This document shows positions 1-6,753 of a stretch of DNA of 64,000 bases, piece after piece. Position numbers and translations under genes: made by a program. The stretch is from assembly GCA_036490215.1 (NCBI GenBank), contig DASXEH010000060.1, positions 47,048 to 111,047 on the forward strand, in the 5' to 3' direction. How positions within the stretch are numbered: position 1 is the first letter of the stretch; the number at the start of each line of letters is the position of its first letter. The DNA comes from JASHSH01 sp036490215. GTDB lineage: Bacteria > Pseudomonadota > Alphaproteobacteria > Rhodospirillales > Magnetospirillaceae. The notes beneath the pieces are model-generated. The model had not been told where the DNA came from. It saw only the letters and a list, made by a program, of their open reading frames with translations, and did no database searches.

Positions 1-183
1 GTCTCGGGTCTGTTCTTCGGCCTCGCCTTCGGCGTCGGTGGTATTGGCGCTGCAGGGCTCGGCTGGCTGGCCGACCGCCAGGGAATCGGCTTCGTTTATC
101 AGGCGTGCTCGTTCCTGCCGCTGATCGGCCTGCTGACGGCGCTCCTGCCTAACGTCAAAGGCGGTGCGAAGAAAACGGTGTGA
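1..183 (+). CDS. MFS transporter, C-terminal end (partial)
   Basis: The reading frame is open from the first base and stops with TGA at 181-183, so only the last 60 residues of a gene that begins before the window are visible. The fragment is hydrophobic and glycine-rich, with GLFFGLAFGVGGIGAAGLGW, then LADRQGI and a final membrane helix ending in LLPNVKGG. This pattern resembles the last two helices of fosmidomycin-resistance (Fsr)-type major facilitator proteins, which export small toxic compounds across the inner membrane. The Fsr link is from memory of the family; MFS membership is fairly safe. It converges on the TIR-like gene, leaving only 27 bases between the stops. Confidence 0.7.
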   Translation, partial: VSGLFFGLAFGVGGIGAAGLGWLADRQGIGFVYQACSFLPLIGLLTALLPNVKGGAKKTV

Positions 184-210
184 GGATATCGAGGTGATAA
201 GAGGACGGCG

Positions 211-1038
211 TCAGCTGTCCTCTGACTCGATCCGCTTGGCGAGGTTGGTCTTCCAGGCCCCCGCATCATCGTATTCGACACCGCGCATGCCGAGATCCTT
301 GCCGGGAACGGGCAGACCGGGCTGATAGAGCGCGCAGACCCGCTTGCGGCCGACGCGTCCGGCCAAGTAGCCCAACCACATCAGCGATTCGCCATGGGGC
401 ACGCGTTCGGGACGGCTGGTGCCGGCATAGGATGAACTGCTACTGACTTGATCGCCGGCCACCAGCACGACGGCGAAGCGCACTTCGCGATAGGCGTCGA
501 GCTGGCTGACGCCGATTTCGTTTTCGCCGGGCTTGTTGGAAACGATCACCGGCGAAAAGCGCTGGTTCTCCAGCACGCGCGCCACGGTGCGGGCCAGCGC
601 CGGCTCGTCGACATGGACGACGAAGACCGGCGTCTTGCCACTGCCGCCGGCGCGCGGTCCTTCGCCCGGGCTCGCCGAAGCGACGCCTTCGAGCTGGTCG
701 AGAATCGCCTGCAGCAGATCGACCTTGTCGGCGACCGAATCATGCATGCGCTGGATTTCCACCGCCGGTGTGGCGGCGCCGGGCGGCACATGTCCGGTCT
801 TGTCATAGGCCAGGCGGATCGCATCGGTCTTGAACAGGCGGCGCAGGACCTCTCTGTTCTGGTCGTCCCATTTGGTGCGATTGGCGCGGAAGGTGTTGAA
901 GGCCACCGGCCCGTCCACGCGCGTATTGAGTAAGTCCTGGCCGCGCTCGACGCATTCGCGGATGCGATTGCCGACGGTGGCTTTGGGAAAGGCGAGTTGA
1001 TTCGCCAAGTCGCCAGGAAGAAGGGGAGCGCCGGCCAT
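211..1038 (-). CDS. TIR-like nucleotide-binding protein (CAP12/Pycsar-effector-type TIR domain)
   Basis: This 275-residue protein has a helical N-terminal part (about 1-130, with RIRECVERGQDLLN and KWDDQNREVLRRLF) and a C-terminal TIR-like domain at about 136-269. The domain starts VFVVHVDE, continues RFAVVLVAGDQ and HGESLMWLGYLAG, and ends YDDAGAWKTNLAKRI. That order matches the predicted nucleotide-binding TIR-like family (Pfam PF10137), whose members include CBASS Cap12 and PycTIR effectors. The family normally has N-V-x-F-E-L-G where this protein has S-L-M-W-L-G, so the glutamate expected to be the NADase catalytic residue appears to be Trp221. The gene lies 95 bases downstream of a nucleotide cyclase on the same strand. 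ATG at 1038 is preferred; an upstream TTG at 1104 would add 22 residues. Confidence 0.75.
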   Translation of the reverse strand: MAGAPLLPGDLANQLAFPKATVGNRIRECVERGQDLLNTRVDGPVAFNTFRANRTKWDDQNREVLRRLFKTDAIRLAYDKTGHVPPGAATPAVEIQRMHDSVADKVDLLQAILDQLEGVASASPGEGPRAGGSGKTPVFVVHVDEPALARTVARVLENQRFSPVIVSNKPGENEIGVSQLDAYREVRFAVVLVAGDQVSSSSSYAGTSRPERVPHGESLMWLGYLAGRVGRKRVCALYQPGLPVPGKDLGMRGVEYDDAGAWKTNLAKRIESEDS

Positions 1039-1133
1039 GCGGGAACCAGGAACCTGCTTGATTATGTGACGCGCGATAAAAGCGGAAATCGCTGCGCCGC
1101 GCAATACGGGCCGGTTTCTATGCGCGACTCATG

Positions 1134-2840
1134 CTATCGCGTCAGAACTTCGTGGGAAGTGAGCGCCGATGGGTCGTCGATGGTCCGGATCGCGATCGGT
1201 TCGCTGCGGTTGCGGACGGTGATTTCATGGCTTTCGAAGCGGTCGACGTTCACCCCTGCATGCCGCGCCACCGTGTCGGAGATGATGATGGGGCAGTGAT
1301 ACTCTTTGGTGAGGTCCTGCAGCCGGCTTGCGACATGCACCGTGTCGCCGACGGCGGTCAGATACATCGCCACGCCGCGCCCCATCCGGCCGACGACCGT
1401 CGGGCCGCAATGGATGCCGATCCCCATCCGCAGCGGCTCCTCCAACTCGGAGGTCAGGTCGGTGCTCATCGTCGCCAGACCCTCGATCATCGCCGCGGCG
1501 GCGCGCAGGGCATCGCGGCAGCCTTGGTCGGTGCCGCGCTCGATCCCGAACAAGGCCATCACGCCATCGCCGGTGAATTGGTTGGGGACGCCGCCGGCCG
1601 TCTCGATCGCCTCGCCCATCGTCTCGAAATAGCGGTTGAGGAAGAAGACGGTGTCATAGGGCAACTTGCGCTCGGTGATGCGCGTGAAGCCGCGCAGATC
1701 GGCGAAGAGGACACAGATCTCGCGCTCGTCGCCCTGGAGATAATCGGCGGCGCCGAACGAGTCGCGGGTGGAGATGCCGGGCGGCACCAGCGGCATCACC
1801 ATCAGATCGGCGGTCGGGCGGAGTTGGCAGGCCAGCCGCACGTCGCGGGTTGCCTTGACGCGGCTGAGCACGGCCAATTCGCCGATCGAGGCGGTGGGCA
1901 AGTCCTCGAGACCATGGAGGACGCGAACGCGGCAAGTTGAGCATCGTCCGCGGCCGCCGCAGACCGATGCGTGGGGCACGCCGCGGCTGCGGCTGATCTC
2001 AAGCAAGGTGAAACCCAGCGGCGCCGTCACCACGCGCCCACCCGGATAGGTGACGCGGATCGACTGATGGCGGCGTTCGTAGCGGTTGCGCCAGGCGCCG
2101 GCGAGCAACACCAAGATCAGTATCGCGCCGAGACTCAGCCGGGTGATCTGCGTGATCCGGTGCAGGACGGTCATCATGCCGGCATCGGTGAAATGCGAGG
2201 CAGCGAGGGTTTCGGTGACCCATTCCGGCCGGCGAGCCAATTCCGCGACTTGGCGTACCGCCTCCAGCGCGCCGGCCATCGCCAGCACCGGCAGCAGAAC
2301 GGCAAGGGCCAGGAACATGGGTATGGTCTGCGGATACCAGGGCTTCAGGCGCAACCAGAAATGGATGCCGACGCAGCCATGAATCCAGGCCACCAGCAGC
2401 AGCAGAAGCTGGATCACACCGTCTTCGGGTCTCAGCCAGATCATCAGCGAGACGCGCTCATAGGTCGGGATCGCGCCGAACAACTCATGGGCCAGGCGCG
2501 TATCGATGGCGTGCCCGACCAGCAGCGGCGGTATCGCCAGGCCCAGCACCAGTTGGACGGCATCGCGCGGCCGCAAGACGAAATGCCGCCGGTCGTAGAG
2601 CGAGCGCATGGCCAGAAGGAAATGGATCAGCAAAGCGCCATAGAGCAACACCGTGCCGACCGGGTTCTGCCAAACCGCAATGAAGAGGCGCTGTCCCGCG
2701 GCCATGGTGGCGAAACCGAACAGGCCGAGCGCATGGTTGAGCAGGTGACTGATGATATAGATGAACAGGATGAGCCCGGTGATCAGCCATCCGCGGCGGG
2801 ACCGTCGGCTACGGGCGGGGAGGGCCAGGGGCGCGTTCAT
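1134..2840 (-). CDS. Membrane class III adenylate/nucleotide cyclase with cytochrome-b-like anchor and 2Fe-2S domain (CyaC-like)
   Basis: The 568 residues contain three modules. Residues 18-250 form about six membrane helices with several helix histidines (H32, H36, H73, H110, H154, H160), like the succinate-dehydrogenase-type dihaem anchor of the redox-controlled cyclase CyaC of Sinorhizobium meliloti. Residues 262-350 are a ferredoxin domain with C294-x5-C300-x2-C303 and C338, able to hold a 2Fe-2S cluster. Residues 372-545 are a class III cyclase domain with both metal aspartates, D381 in FADLRGFT and D425 in FTGDG. Two usual residues differ: the adenine-selecting lysine position is Gln421, and the catalytic asparagine in GDTVN is His502. 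The protein probably makes a cyclic nucleotide at the inner membrane in response to quinone or redox state; the product is not certain to be cAMP. Confidence 0.85.
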   Translation of the reverse strand: MNAPLALPARSRRSRRGWLITGLILFIYIISHLLNHALGLFGFATMAAGQRLFIAVWQNPVGTVLLYGALLIHFLLAMRSLYDRRHFVLRPRDAVQLVLGLAIPPLLVGHAIDTRLAHELFGAIPTYERVSLMIWLRPEDGVIQLLLLLVAWIHGCVGIHFWLRLKPWYPQTIPMFLALAVLLPVLAMAGALEAVRQVAELARRPEWVTETLAASHFTDAGMMTVLHRITQITRLSLGAILILVLLAGAWRNRYERRHQSIRVTYPGGRVVTAPLGFTLLEISRSRGVPHASVCGGRGRCSTCRVRVLHGLEDLPTASIGELAVLSRVKATRDVRLACQLRPTADLMVMPLVPPGISTRDSFGAADYLQGDEREICVLFADLRGFTRITERKLPYDTVFFLNRYFETMGEAIETAGGVPNQFTGDGVMALFGIERGTDQGCRDALRAAAAMIEGLATMSTDLTSELEEPLRMGIGIHCGPTVVGRMGRGVAMYLTAVGDTVHVASRLQDLTKEYHCPIIISDTVARHAGVNVDRFESHEITVRNRSEPIAIRTIDDPSALTSHEVLTR

Positions 2841-3020
2841 TCGGGCACAGTCTAGCGGATGGCGCGCCGGGCGGACAGGTTGGGTGCGCCGGGCCGGAGG
2901 GGGCCCGGTTTTGCGTGAGGGCCGCGAAACCCTGTGTTAAAGTGCCGTCCAGCACGGTCCCGCGCGAAACGTGCGGGGCTTGGCGCATAAGGGGTCCGCA
3001 AGGACGGGGTCGCCGCGGGT

Positions 3021-3458
3021 ATGGAGTTAGGACGGTTCGGGCGCCTGCTGGTTATTCACGGCGCCAATCTCGCAGAATGGCCCGATGCCGAACGGCGTCA
3101 GGCCGAGGCGCTGCTGGCCCGGTCGCCGGAGGCCGCGCGGCTGCGCGATGAGTCCGCGCGCATGGATCGGATTCTGCGCGATGCCGGGCCGGTCGTATCG
3201 CCCGAGACGGTCGAGCGCGTGCTGGCCCGGATCGACGCCCGGATCGACGCATCCGAAGATGACGACGATATCGACCCCGATGCATTCTTCGCCGCTCTGC
3301 CGCGGCCGATTCGCGGTCCCTGGATCTCGGCGGCAATCCTCGCCAGCATGATCGTGATCGGCTTTCTGATCGGCGTGAACAGTTCGACCGAATCGCGTCA
3401 GTCCAGCGATTTCGTCGATCTGCTCTCCAGCCGGTCGGCCAGCGGGTATGGGCTATGA
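3021..3458 (+). CDS. Putative anti-sigma-like single-pass membrane protein
   Basis: This 145-residue protein has a soluble N-terminal half (LLVIHGANLAEWPDAERRQ, then repeated Arg/Glu/Ala helices), an acidic stretch DDDDIDPD at about 80, and one membrane helix at about 99-120 (WISAAILASMIVIGFLIGV), followed by a short exported tail. The GA-x-x-x-x-WP-x-x-E-R opening recurs in small alphaproteobacterial proteins encoded beside ECF sigma factors, so an anti-sigma role is plausible. No zinc-binding H-x3-C-x2-C motif is present. Its TGA overlaps the ATG of the next gene (ATGA), which indicates translational coupling. An ECF sigma gene lies about 690 bases downstream. The function is inferred mostly from context. 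Confidence 0.6.
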   Translation: MELGRFGRLLVIHGANLAEWPDAERRQAEALLARSPEAARLRDESARMDRILRDAGPVVSPETVERVLARIDARIDASEDDDDIDPDAFFAALPRPIRGPWISAAILASMIVIGFLIGVNSSTESRQSSDFVDLLSSRSASGYGL

Positions 3459-3943
3459 CCGAAAACCCGTTCGGGTGGCATTGGCGCCGCCTTGGCCCGG
3501 TCCTGCTGCTGGTTTCGGTCGCGATCAACCTCCTTCTGGTCGGCGCTTTTCTCGGCCGCTGGACGATGCCGATGCATCCGCCCGGCGGTCCGGGTGGCCC
3601 CGGCGGCCCCGGCGGAATGTTCCGCCATATGGTGGATGACGTCGGCCGGCAGATGAGCGATGCCGATCGCGCGGTCCTTGAGCGCGTCTATCAGGTCCAT
3701 GCCCAGCAGTTGGAGAACAGCGGTCCCGATCATCGCGCCGCGTTCGACGCGATCCGCCAGGCGATGGCGGCCGATCCCTTCAACCGCGCGGCGGTGGAAC
3801 AGGCGATGGCCGCGGCCGACAAGCAGCAGGATTCTGAACGCGACGCCATCAAGCAGACATTGCTCGATGCTGCTTCGCAACTCTCGGCCGATGGACGGCA
3901 CCGTCTGGCGCGCTGGGAACCTGGTCCGCCCGGTCCGCACTAG
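3455..3943 (+). CDS. Periplasmic Spy/CpxP-like heavy-metal sensor (Metal_resist family)
   Basis: This 162-residue protein has an N-terminal membrane anchor or uncleaved signal at about 14-35 (LLLVSVAINLLLVGAFLGRW) and a short Pro/Gly run (PGGPGGPGGPGG). A periplasmic all-helical region follows, including MSDADRAVLERVYQVHAQQL and DKQQDSERDAIKQTLL. This layout fits the Metal_resist/Spy family of small periplasmic proteins that bind metals or unfolded proteins and tune ECF or two-component envelope responses. It overlaps the upstream anti-sigma-like gene by four bases, so the two are made together. The next gene on the same strand encodes an ECF sigma factor, as is common for this family. Confidence 0.75.
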   Translation: MTENPFGWHWRRLGPVLLLVSVAINLLLVGAFLGRWTMPMHPPGGPGGPGGPGGMFRHMVDDVGRQMSDADRAVLERVYQVHAQQLENSGPDHRAAFDAIRQAMAADPFNRAAVEQAMAAADKQQDSERDAIKQTLLDAASQLSADGRHRLARWEPGPPGPH

Positions 3944-3977
3944 GGCGGCGCGCGGGTCTCTGACCCGGCAGGTCTGA

Positions 3978-3996
3978 CCCGGCAAGTTTTGCCGGG
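3978..3996 (+). terminator. Hairpin after the Spy-like gene
   Basis: CCCGGCAA and TTGCCGGG form a perfect 8-bp stem around a 3-base loop, 35 bases after the stop of the Spy-like gene. No T-run follows, so this could be a Rho-independent terminator with a weak tail or simply an mRNA-stabilising hairpin. The bases just before it contain a direct repeat of TCTGACCCGGCA. Confidence 0.4.
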
Positions 3997-4145
3997 GACA
4001 AGATCAGCCTACAGAATAATCCGCAAAACGTTAAAAATTCGTATTGGATTCATTGGGGAAATTTTTTCCGCCCCGTGGCCCGGCACTTGCTTCCTACCTC
4101 TCAGAGAACCCCAGGGGGCTGGGGCTCGATGAGGGCGATCTACCA

Positions 4146-4892
4146 ATGTCGCTGCCGCTCGACGTCGGTCTGACCATGCCAGAGATGGAGGCATCGTCAC
4201 CGGAGTCCGTATCCGACGCCGTCCCGCTGCTCGGGACGCCGAAGGAGGATCTGCGCGAGGTGAGTGACACCGCGTTGATGCGGCTGATCGGCCTTGGCGA
4301 TCGCGCCGCATTTTCGATTTTCTGCCGCCGGCATGCGGCCCGTTGTCTCTCGATCGCGTTTCATCTTTTGCGCAACGAGGCCGACGCGGAAGAGGCCGTG
4401 CAGGATGCGTTTTTCCGCGTCTGGCAAAATGCCGCACGCTGGCGCGCCACCGAGGCGCGCGTCACCACATGGCTCTATCGGGTCGTGGTCAATATCGCGC
4501 TCGACCAGATGCGCAAAGCGACGCGGCTGAGCGTTTCGATCGAGCAAGCGGCCGAAGTGATCGCGGCCGATCCCAGTCCCGAAAGCGTGGTGGGCCATCG
4601 CGAATTGGTCCGGGTCGTGGCGCGCGCGGTGGCCGATTTGCCGCCCCGGCAGCGCGCGGCGCTGAGTCTCGTTATTTGCGAAGGACTCGACTGCGCCGAA
4701 GCCGCCCAGATGATGGGGGTGACCGTCGGGACGATGGAATCGCTTCTGGTCCGTGGCCGGCGGCATTTGCGCGGCGTATTGGCCGACGCGACCCTGGAGT
4801 GGGCCAAATCGGCGAAGTCAGTTCCAAATTCGCGCGCCGGAACTGAGGAAATCACCGTGCCTTTGGGCGCTTTCGCTGGATTGGGCGTTTAG
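4146..4892 (+). CDS. ECF-family RNA polymerase sigma factor
   Basis: The 248-residue product contains sigma region 2 at about 40-125 (AFSIFCRRHAARCLSIAFHL, then NEADAEEAVQDAFFRVWQ and TWLYRVVVNIALDQMRK). Region 4 lies at about 165-225 (LPPRQRAALSLVICEGLDCA, then EAAQMMGVTVGTMESLLVRG). Regions 1 and 3 are missing, as in ECF sigma factors. The chosen ATG has GAGGG about ten bases upstream; a TTG at 4044 in the same frame would add 34 residues without similar support. The anti-sigma-like and Spy-like genes upstream and the EF-hand protein downstream are its likely partners or targets. I could not find a repeated ECF promoter motif upstream of these genes by eye. Confidence 0.85.
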   Translation: MSLPLDVGLTMPEMEASSPESVSDAVPLLGTPKEDLREVSDTALMRLIGLGDRAAFSIFCRRHAARCLSIAFHLLRNEADAEEAVQDAFFRVWQNAARWRATEARVTTWLYRVVVNIALDQMRKATRLSVSIEQAAEVIAADPSPESVVGHRELVRVVARAVADLPPRQRAALSLVICEGLDCAEAAQMMGVTVGTMESLLVRGRRHLRGVLADATLEWAKSAKSVPNSRAGTEEITVPLGAFAGLGV

Positions 4893-5001
4893 CGCGCAAA
4901 TTTTTTTGAACTTTTCGCGCAGGAGTCGCCTGCGTCGACCCGTTTAAGTCTCGTTACCCGATTTCGGGCGACACCACGAGACGCAGAGAAAGGAACCCGC
5001 C

Positions 5002-6069
5002 ATGTCGACCATCAATGGCGTCAGCACGTCGAACCTGTTGGCCCAGCTGCAGCAACAGCTGCTGCAAGGCTTCGTCCAGGCCAATAGCTCGACCAATTCG
5101 GCGAATTCGACCGATGCGACGTCGAATTCCACGGATGCCTCGTCGCCCTTCAGCAGCGACGACCTTCTCTCGCTGTCCAATTCCGACGACAGTACCAATT
5201 CCACCGACAGCAGCCCGACGGGTTCCGGCGGGATCGCCTTCGGTCCGGGGATGCTGGCGCAGCTGCTGTCCTTCCTCGAAGGCCAGGGCTCTTCCTCATC
5301 GGCGACCGCGTCGAGCGTTTCGGCGACCACGTCGAACAGCGACGACGCCACCACGACGAGTTCGACCAGCAATTCCGACGACAGCACCACGGCGACCAAT
5401 CCTTTCGCCCAGGCGCTGTTCTCGGCCCTCGACACCAATGGCGATGGCACGATCTCCAAGTCGGAACTCGAGGCGGACTTCACGGCGAATGGCGGTACGG
5501 TCAACAGCGCCGACGCGCTTTATTCCAAAATCACCGGTTCGAGCAACAGCGACGACGGCATCACGCTGAGCCAGTTCGAGCAGGCCACGGCGCCGGGCGG
5601 CGCTGCGGCTCCGAGCGGCCCGCCCCCGGGTGGCGGCTTCGGCGGGCCCGGTGGCCCGGGCGGCGCGGGTGGCCATCATCATGGCGATGGCGGCGGCGCC
5701 AGCGCCTCCTCGTCGACCAGCAACAGCACCGACGCCACCACCTCGACCACCAATGCCGATGGTTCGACCACGATCACCATCACCTATGCCGATGGCACGA
5801 CGATCACCATCACCGAGCCGGCGGCGACGACCGCTGCATCTTCGAGCAATTCCTCGAACAGCACGTCGAACAGCAGCGATGCTGCGGCTGGTACGAGCAG
5901 CGCGTTCACGACCACCACCAACAGCACCGATGCGGCGAGCAACAGCACCGACTCGGCCGCCAGCAATTTCGCCGCGAATTTCGAGCAGTACATCACCCAG
6001 ATGATGAACATCCAGGCGCAACTGTTCGCCAATTCGGGCCTCGGCGGCACGCTGAGCCTGTCGGCGTAA
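5002..6069 (+). CDS. NST/NSD-repeat EF-hand protein of unknown function
   Basis: This 355-residue protein is dominated by Ser, Thr, Asn and Asp, with repeated NSTD, NSDD and NSS units (for example at 35, 42, 60, 66, 112, 124, 241, 286, 307 and 314). One canonical EF-hand loop lies at 144-155 (D144, N146, D148, T150, S152, E155), followed by a degenerate second hand near 182-193. A Gly/Pro/His segment (HHHGDGGG near 225) and a tandem ADGTTITIT motif at about 252-272 come next. The ends are more ordered (NLLAQLQQQLLQGF; FEQYITQMMNIQAQLF). No classical signal peptide is visible, so export, if any, would be by a non-Sec route. A good ribosome site, AAAGGAA, precedes the ATG. It lies 109 bases after the ECF sigma gene and may be its target. 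Confidence 0.75.
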   Translation: MSTINGVSTSNLLAQLQQQLLQGFVQANSSTNSANSTDATSNSTDASSPFSSDDLLSLSNSDDSTNSTDSSPTGSGGIAFGPGMLAQLLSFLEGQGSSSSATASSVSATTSNSDDATTTSSTSNSDDSTTATNPFAQALFSALDTNGDGTISKSELEADFTANGGTVNSADALYSKITGSSNSDDGITLSQFEQATAPGGAAAPSGPPPGGGFGGPGGPGGAGGHHHGDGGGASASSSTSNSTDATTSTTNADGSTTITITYADGTTITITEPAATTAASSSNSSNSTSNSSDAAAGTSSAFTTTTNSTDAASNSTDSAASNFAANFEQYITQMMNIQAQLFANSGLGGTLSLSA

Positions 6070-6082
6070 TTTCACTCCGCTC

Positions 6083-6186
6083 CGTCGCCGTTGTCACACG
6101 GGCGGCGACCGAGCGAGGCCACGTCCGTCTTCTCTGTCCGTTGGGCCCCCAAACCCCCATAGCGGACAGCGGAAGGCGGACGTGGC
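6083..6186. terminator. Long inverted repeat between convergent genes, probable bidirectional terminator
   Basis: The arms at 6118-6140 and 6163-6186 pair over about 22 bases with three mismatches (GCCACGTCCG and CGGACGTGGC at the outer ends, TGTCCG and CGGACA at the inner ends). A smaller hairpin, GTCGCCG/CGGCGAC, lies at about 6083-6108. The element fills the gap between the stop of the EF-hand gene on + and the stop of the thioesterase gene on -, which is where a shared terminator would be expected. There is no clear T-run. Confidence 0.5.
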
Positions 6187-6188
6187 TC

Positions 6189-6629
6189 CTACGTCCCCGA
6201 TGAGTCTTTGATGAAGGCGGCGATCATCGCCGGCGTGATGCGCGCCGGCCGCATGGTCTTGGCGTCGACCATCGCCCAATCGGTATGACCTTGGGCGCAG
6301 AGCGTGCCGTCGCCGCGTTCGATCAGCACGAAGCGGTCGAAGCGCGGTCCGTGCGGCGTGCCGACCCAGGTGCGGGCGCGGGCCTGTTCGCCCAGGCGCA
6401 GCGGCGCGCGATAGTCGATCTCGTGGCGCACCACGACCCAGGACCAGGGATCGCGGTCTTGCGGCGTCATGCGCGACAGCCAATGCGCCGTGCCGACATC
6501 CTGCAGCCACCGCACATAGATCACGTTGTTGACGTGACCGTTCATGTCGATGTCCTCGGGCCGCACTTCGAGATCGAGTTGGAAAACCTCACGATCTTCA
6601 GGGGGCGTGAACGTGTTCTTCATAGCCAC
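6189..6629 (-). CDS. Acyl-CoA thioesterase, 4HBT hot-dog family
   Basis: The 146-residue protein shows the 4-hydroxybenzoyl-CoA thioesterase-like hot-dog signature: EDIDMNGHVNNVIYVRWLQD at about 25-44, then VVRHEIDYRAPLRLGEQ and WVGTPHGPRFDRFVLIE. Such proteins hydrolyse acyl-CoA or acyl-ACP thioesters in the cytoplasm. D28 and the GHVNN turn are the expected active-site region. The substrate cannot be read from the sequence. A second initiation codon lies two codons in (MAMKN). It stands alone, with a palindromic repeat element just upstream, and resembles the other thioesterase in the window at 23820-24257 only at fold level. Confidence 0.85.
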   Translation of the reverse strand: MAMKNTFTPPEDREVFQLDLEVRPEDIDMNGHVNNVIYVRWLQDVGTAHWLSRMTPQDRDPWSWVVVRHEIDYRAPLRLGEQARARTWVGTPHGPRFDRFVLIERGDGTLCAQGHTDWAMVDAKTMRPARITPAMIAAFIKDSSGT

Positions 6630-6631
6630 TT

Positions 6632-6744
6632 AGCTTGCCTCATCCTGAGGGTTCATTCGCCTCTCCTTCGAGACGATCGCCGCGCGTAGCGCTGCGATCC
6701 CTCAGGATGAGGCGAATGAATGTCTCGAAGGACTGAGGCAAGCT
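6632..6744. repeat. Palindromic intergenic element, CTCATCCTGAGG type
   Basis: The outer arms AGCTTGCCTCA (6632-6642) and TGAGGCAAGCT (6734-6744) are perfect complements. Inside are CCTCATCCTGAGGG and its complement CCCTCAGGATGAGG, plus TTCATTCGCCTC and GAGGCGAATGAA. The element fills the space between two same-strand genes and contains no ORF. It belongs to a different repeat family from the nine GTC...CCA...TGG...GAC elements. Confidence 0.7.
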
Positions 6745-6753
6745 GGCTCTGCC

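Noticed and set aside
1131..1940. Long open frame on + opposite the cyclase gene
   Set aside because: It is a complement-strand shadow of the cyclase: composition is Arg/Ala/His-rich, no family pattern is visible, and the cyclase frame has intact motifs throughout.
2889..2912. CCGGGCC/GGCCCGG hairpin followed by TTTT
   Set aside because: It looks like a terminator, but it lies between two divergent genes with nothing to terminate on that strand, so I did not call it.
4893..5001. TGAACTT as an ECF -35 element upstream of the EF-hand gene
   Set aside because: No -10 motif at 16-17 bases, and no repeat of the motif upstream of the sigma or anti-sigma-like genes.
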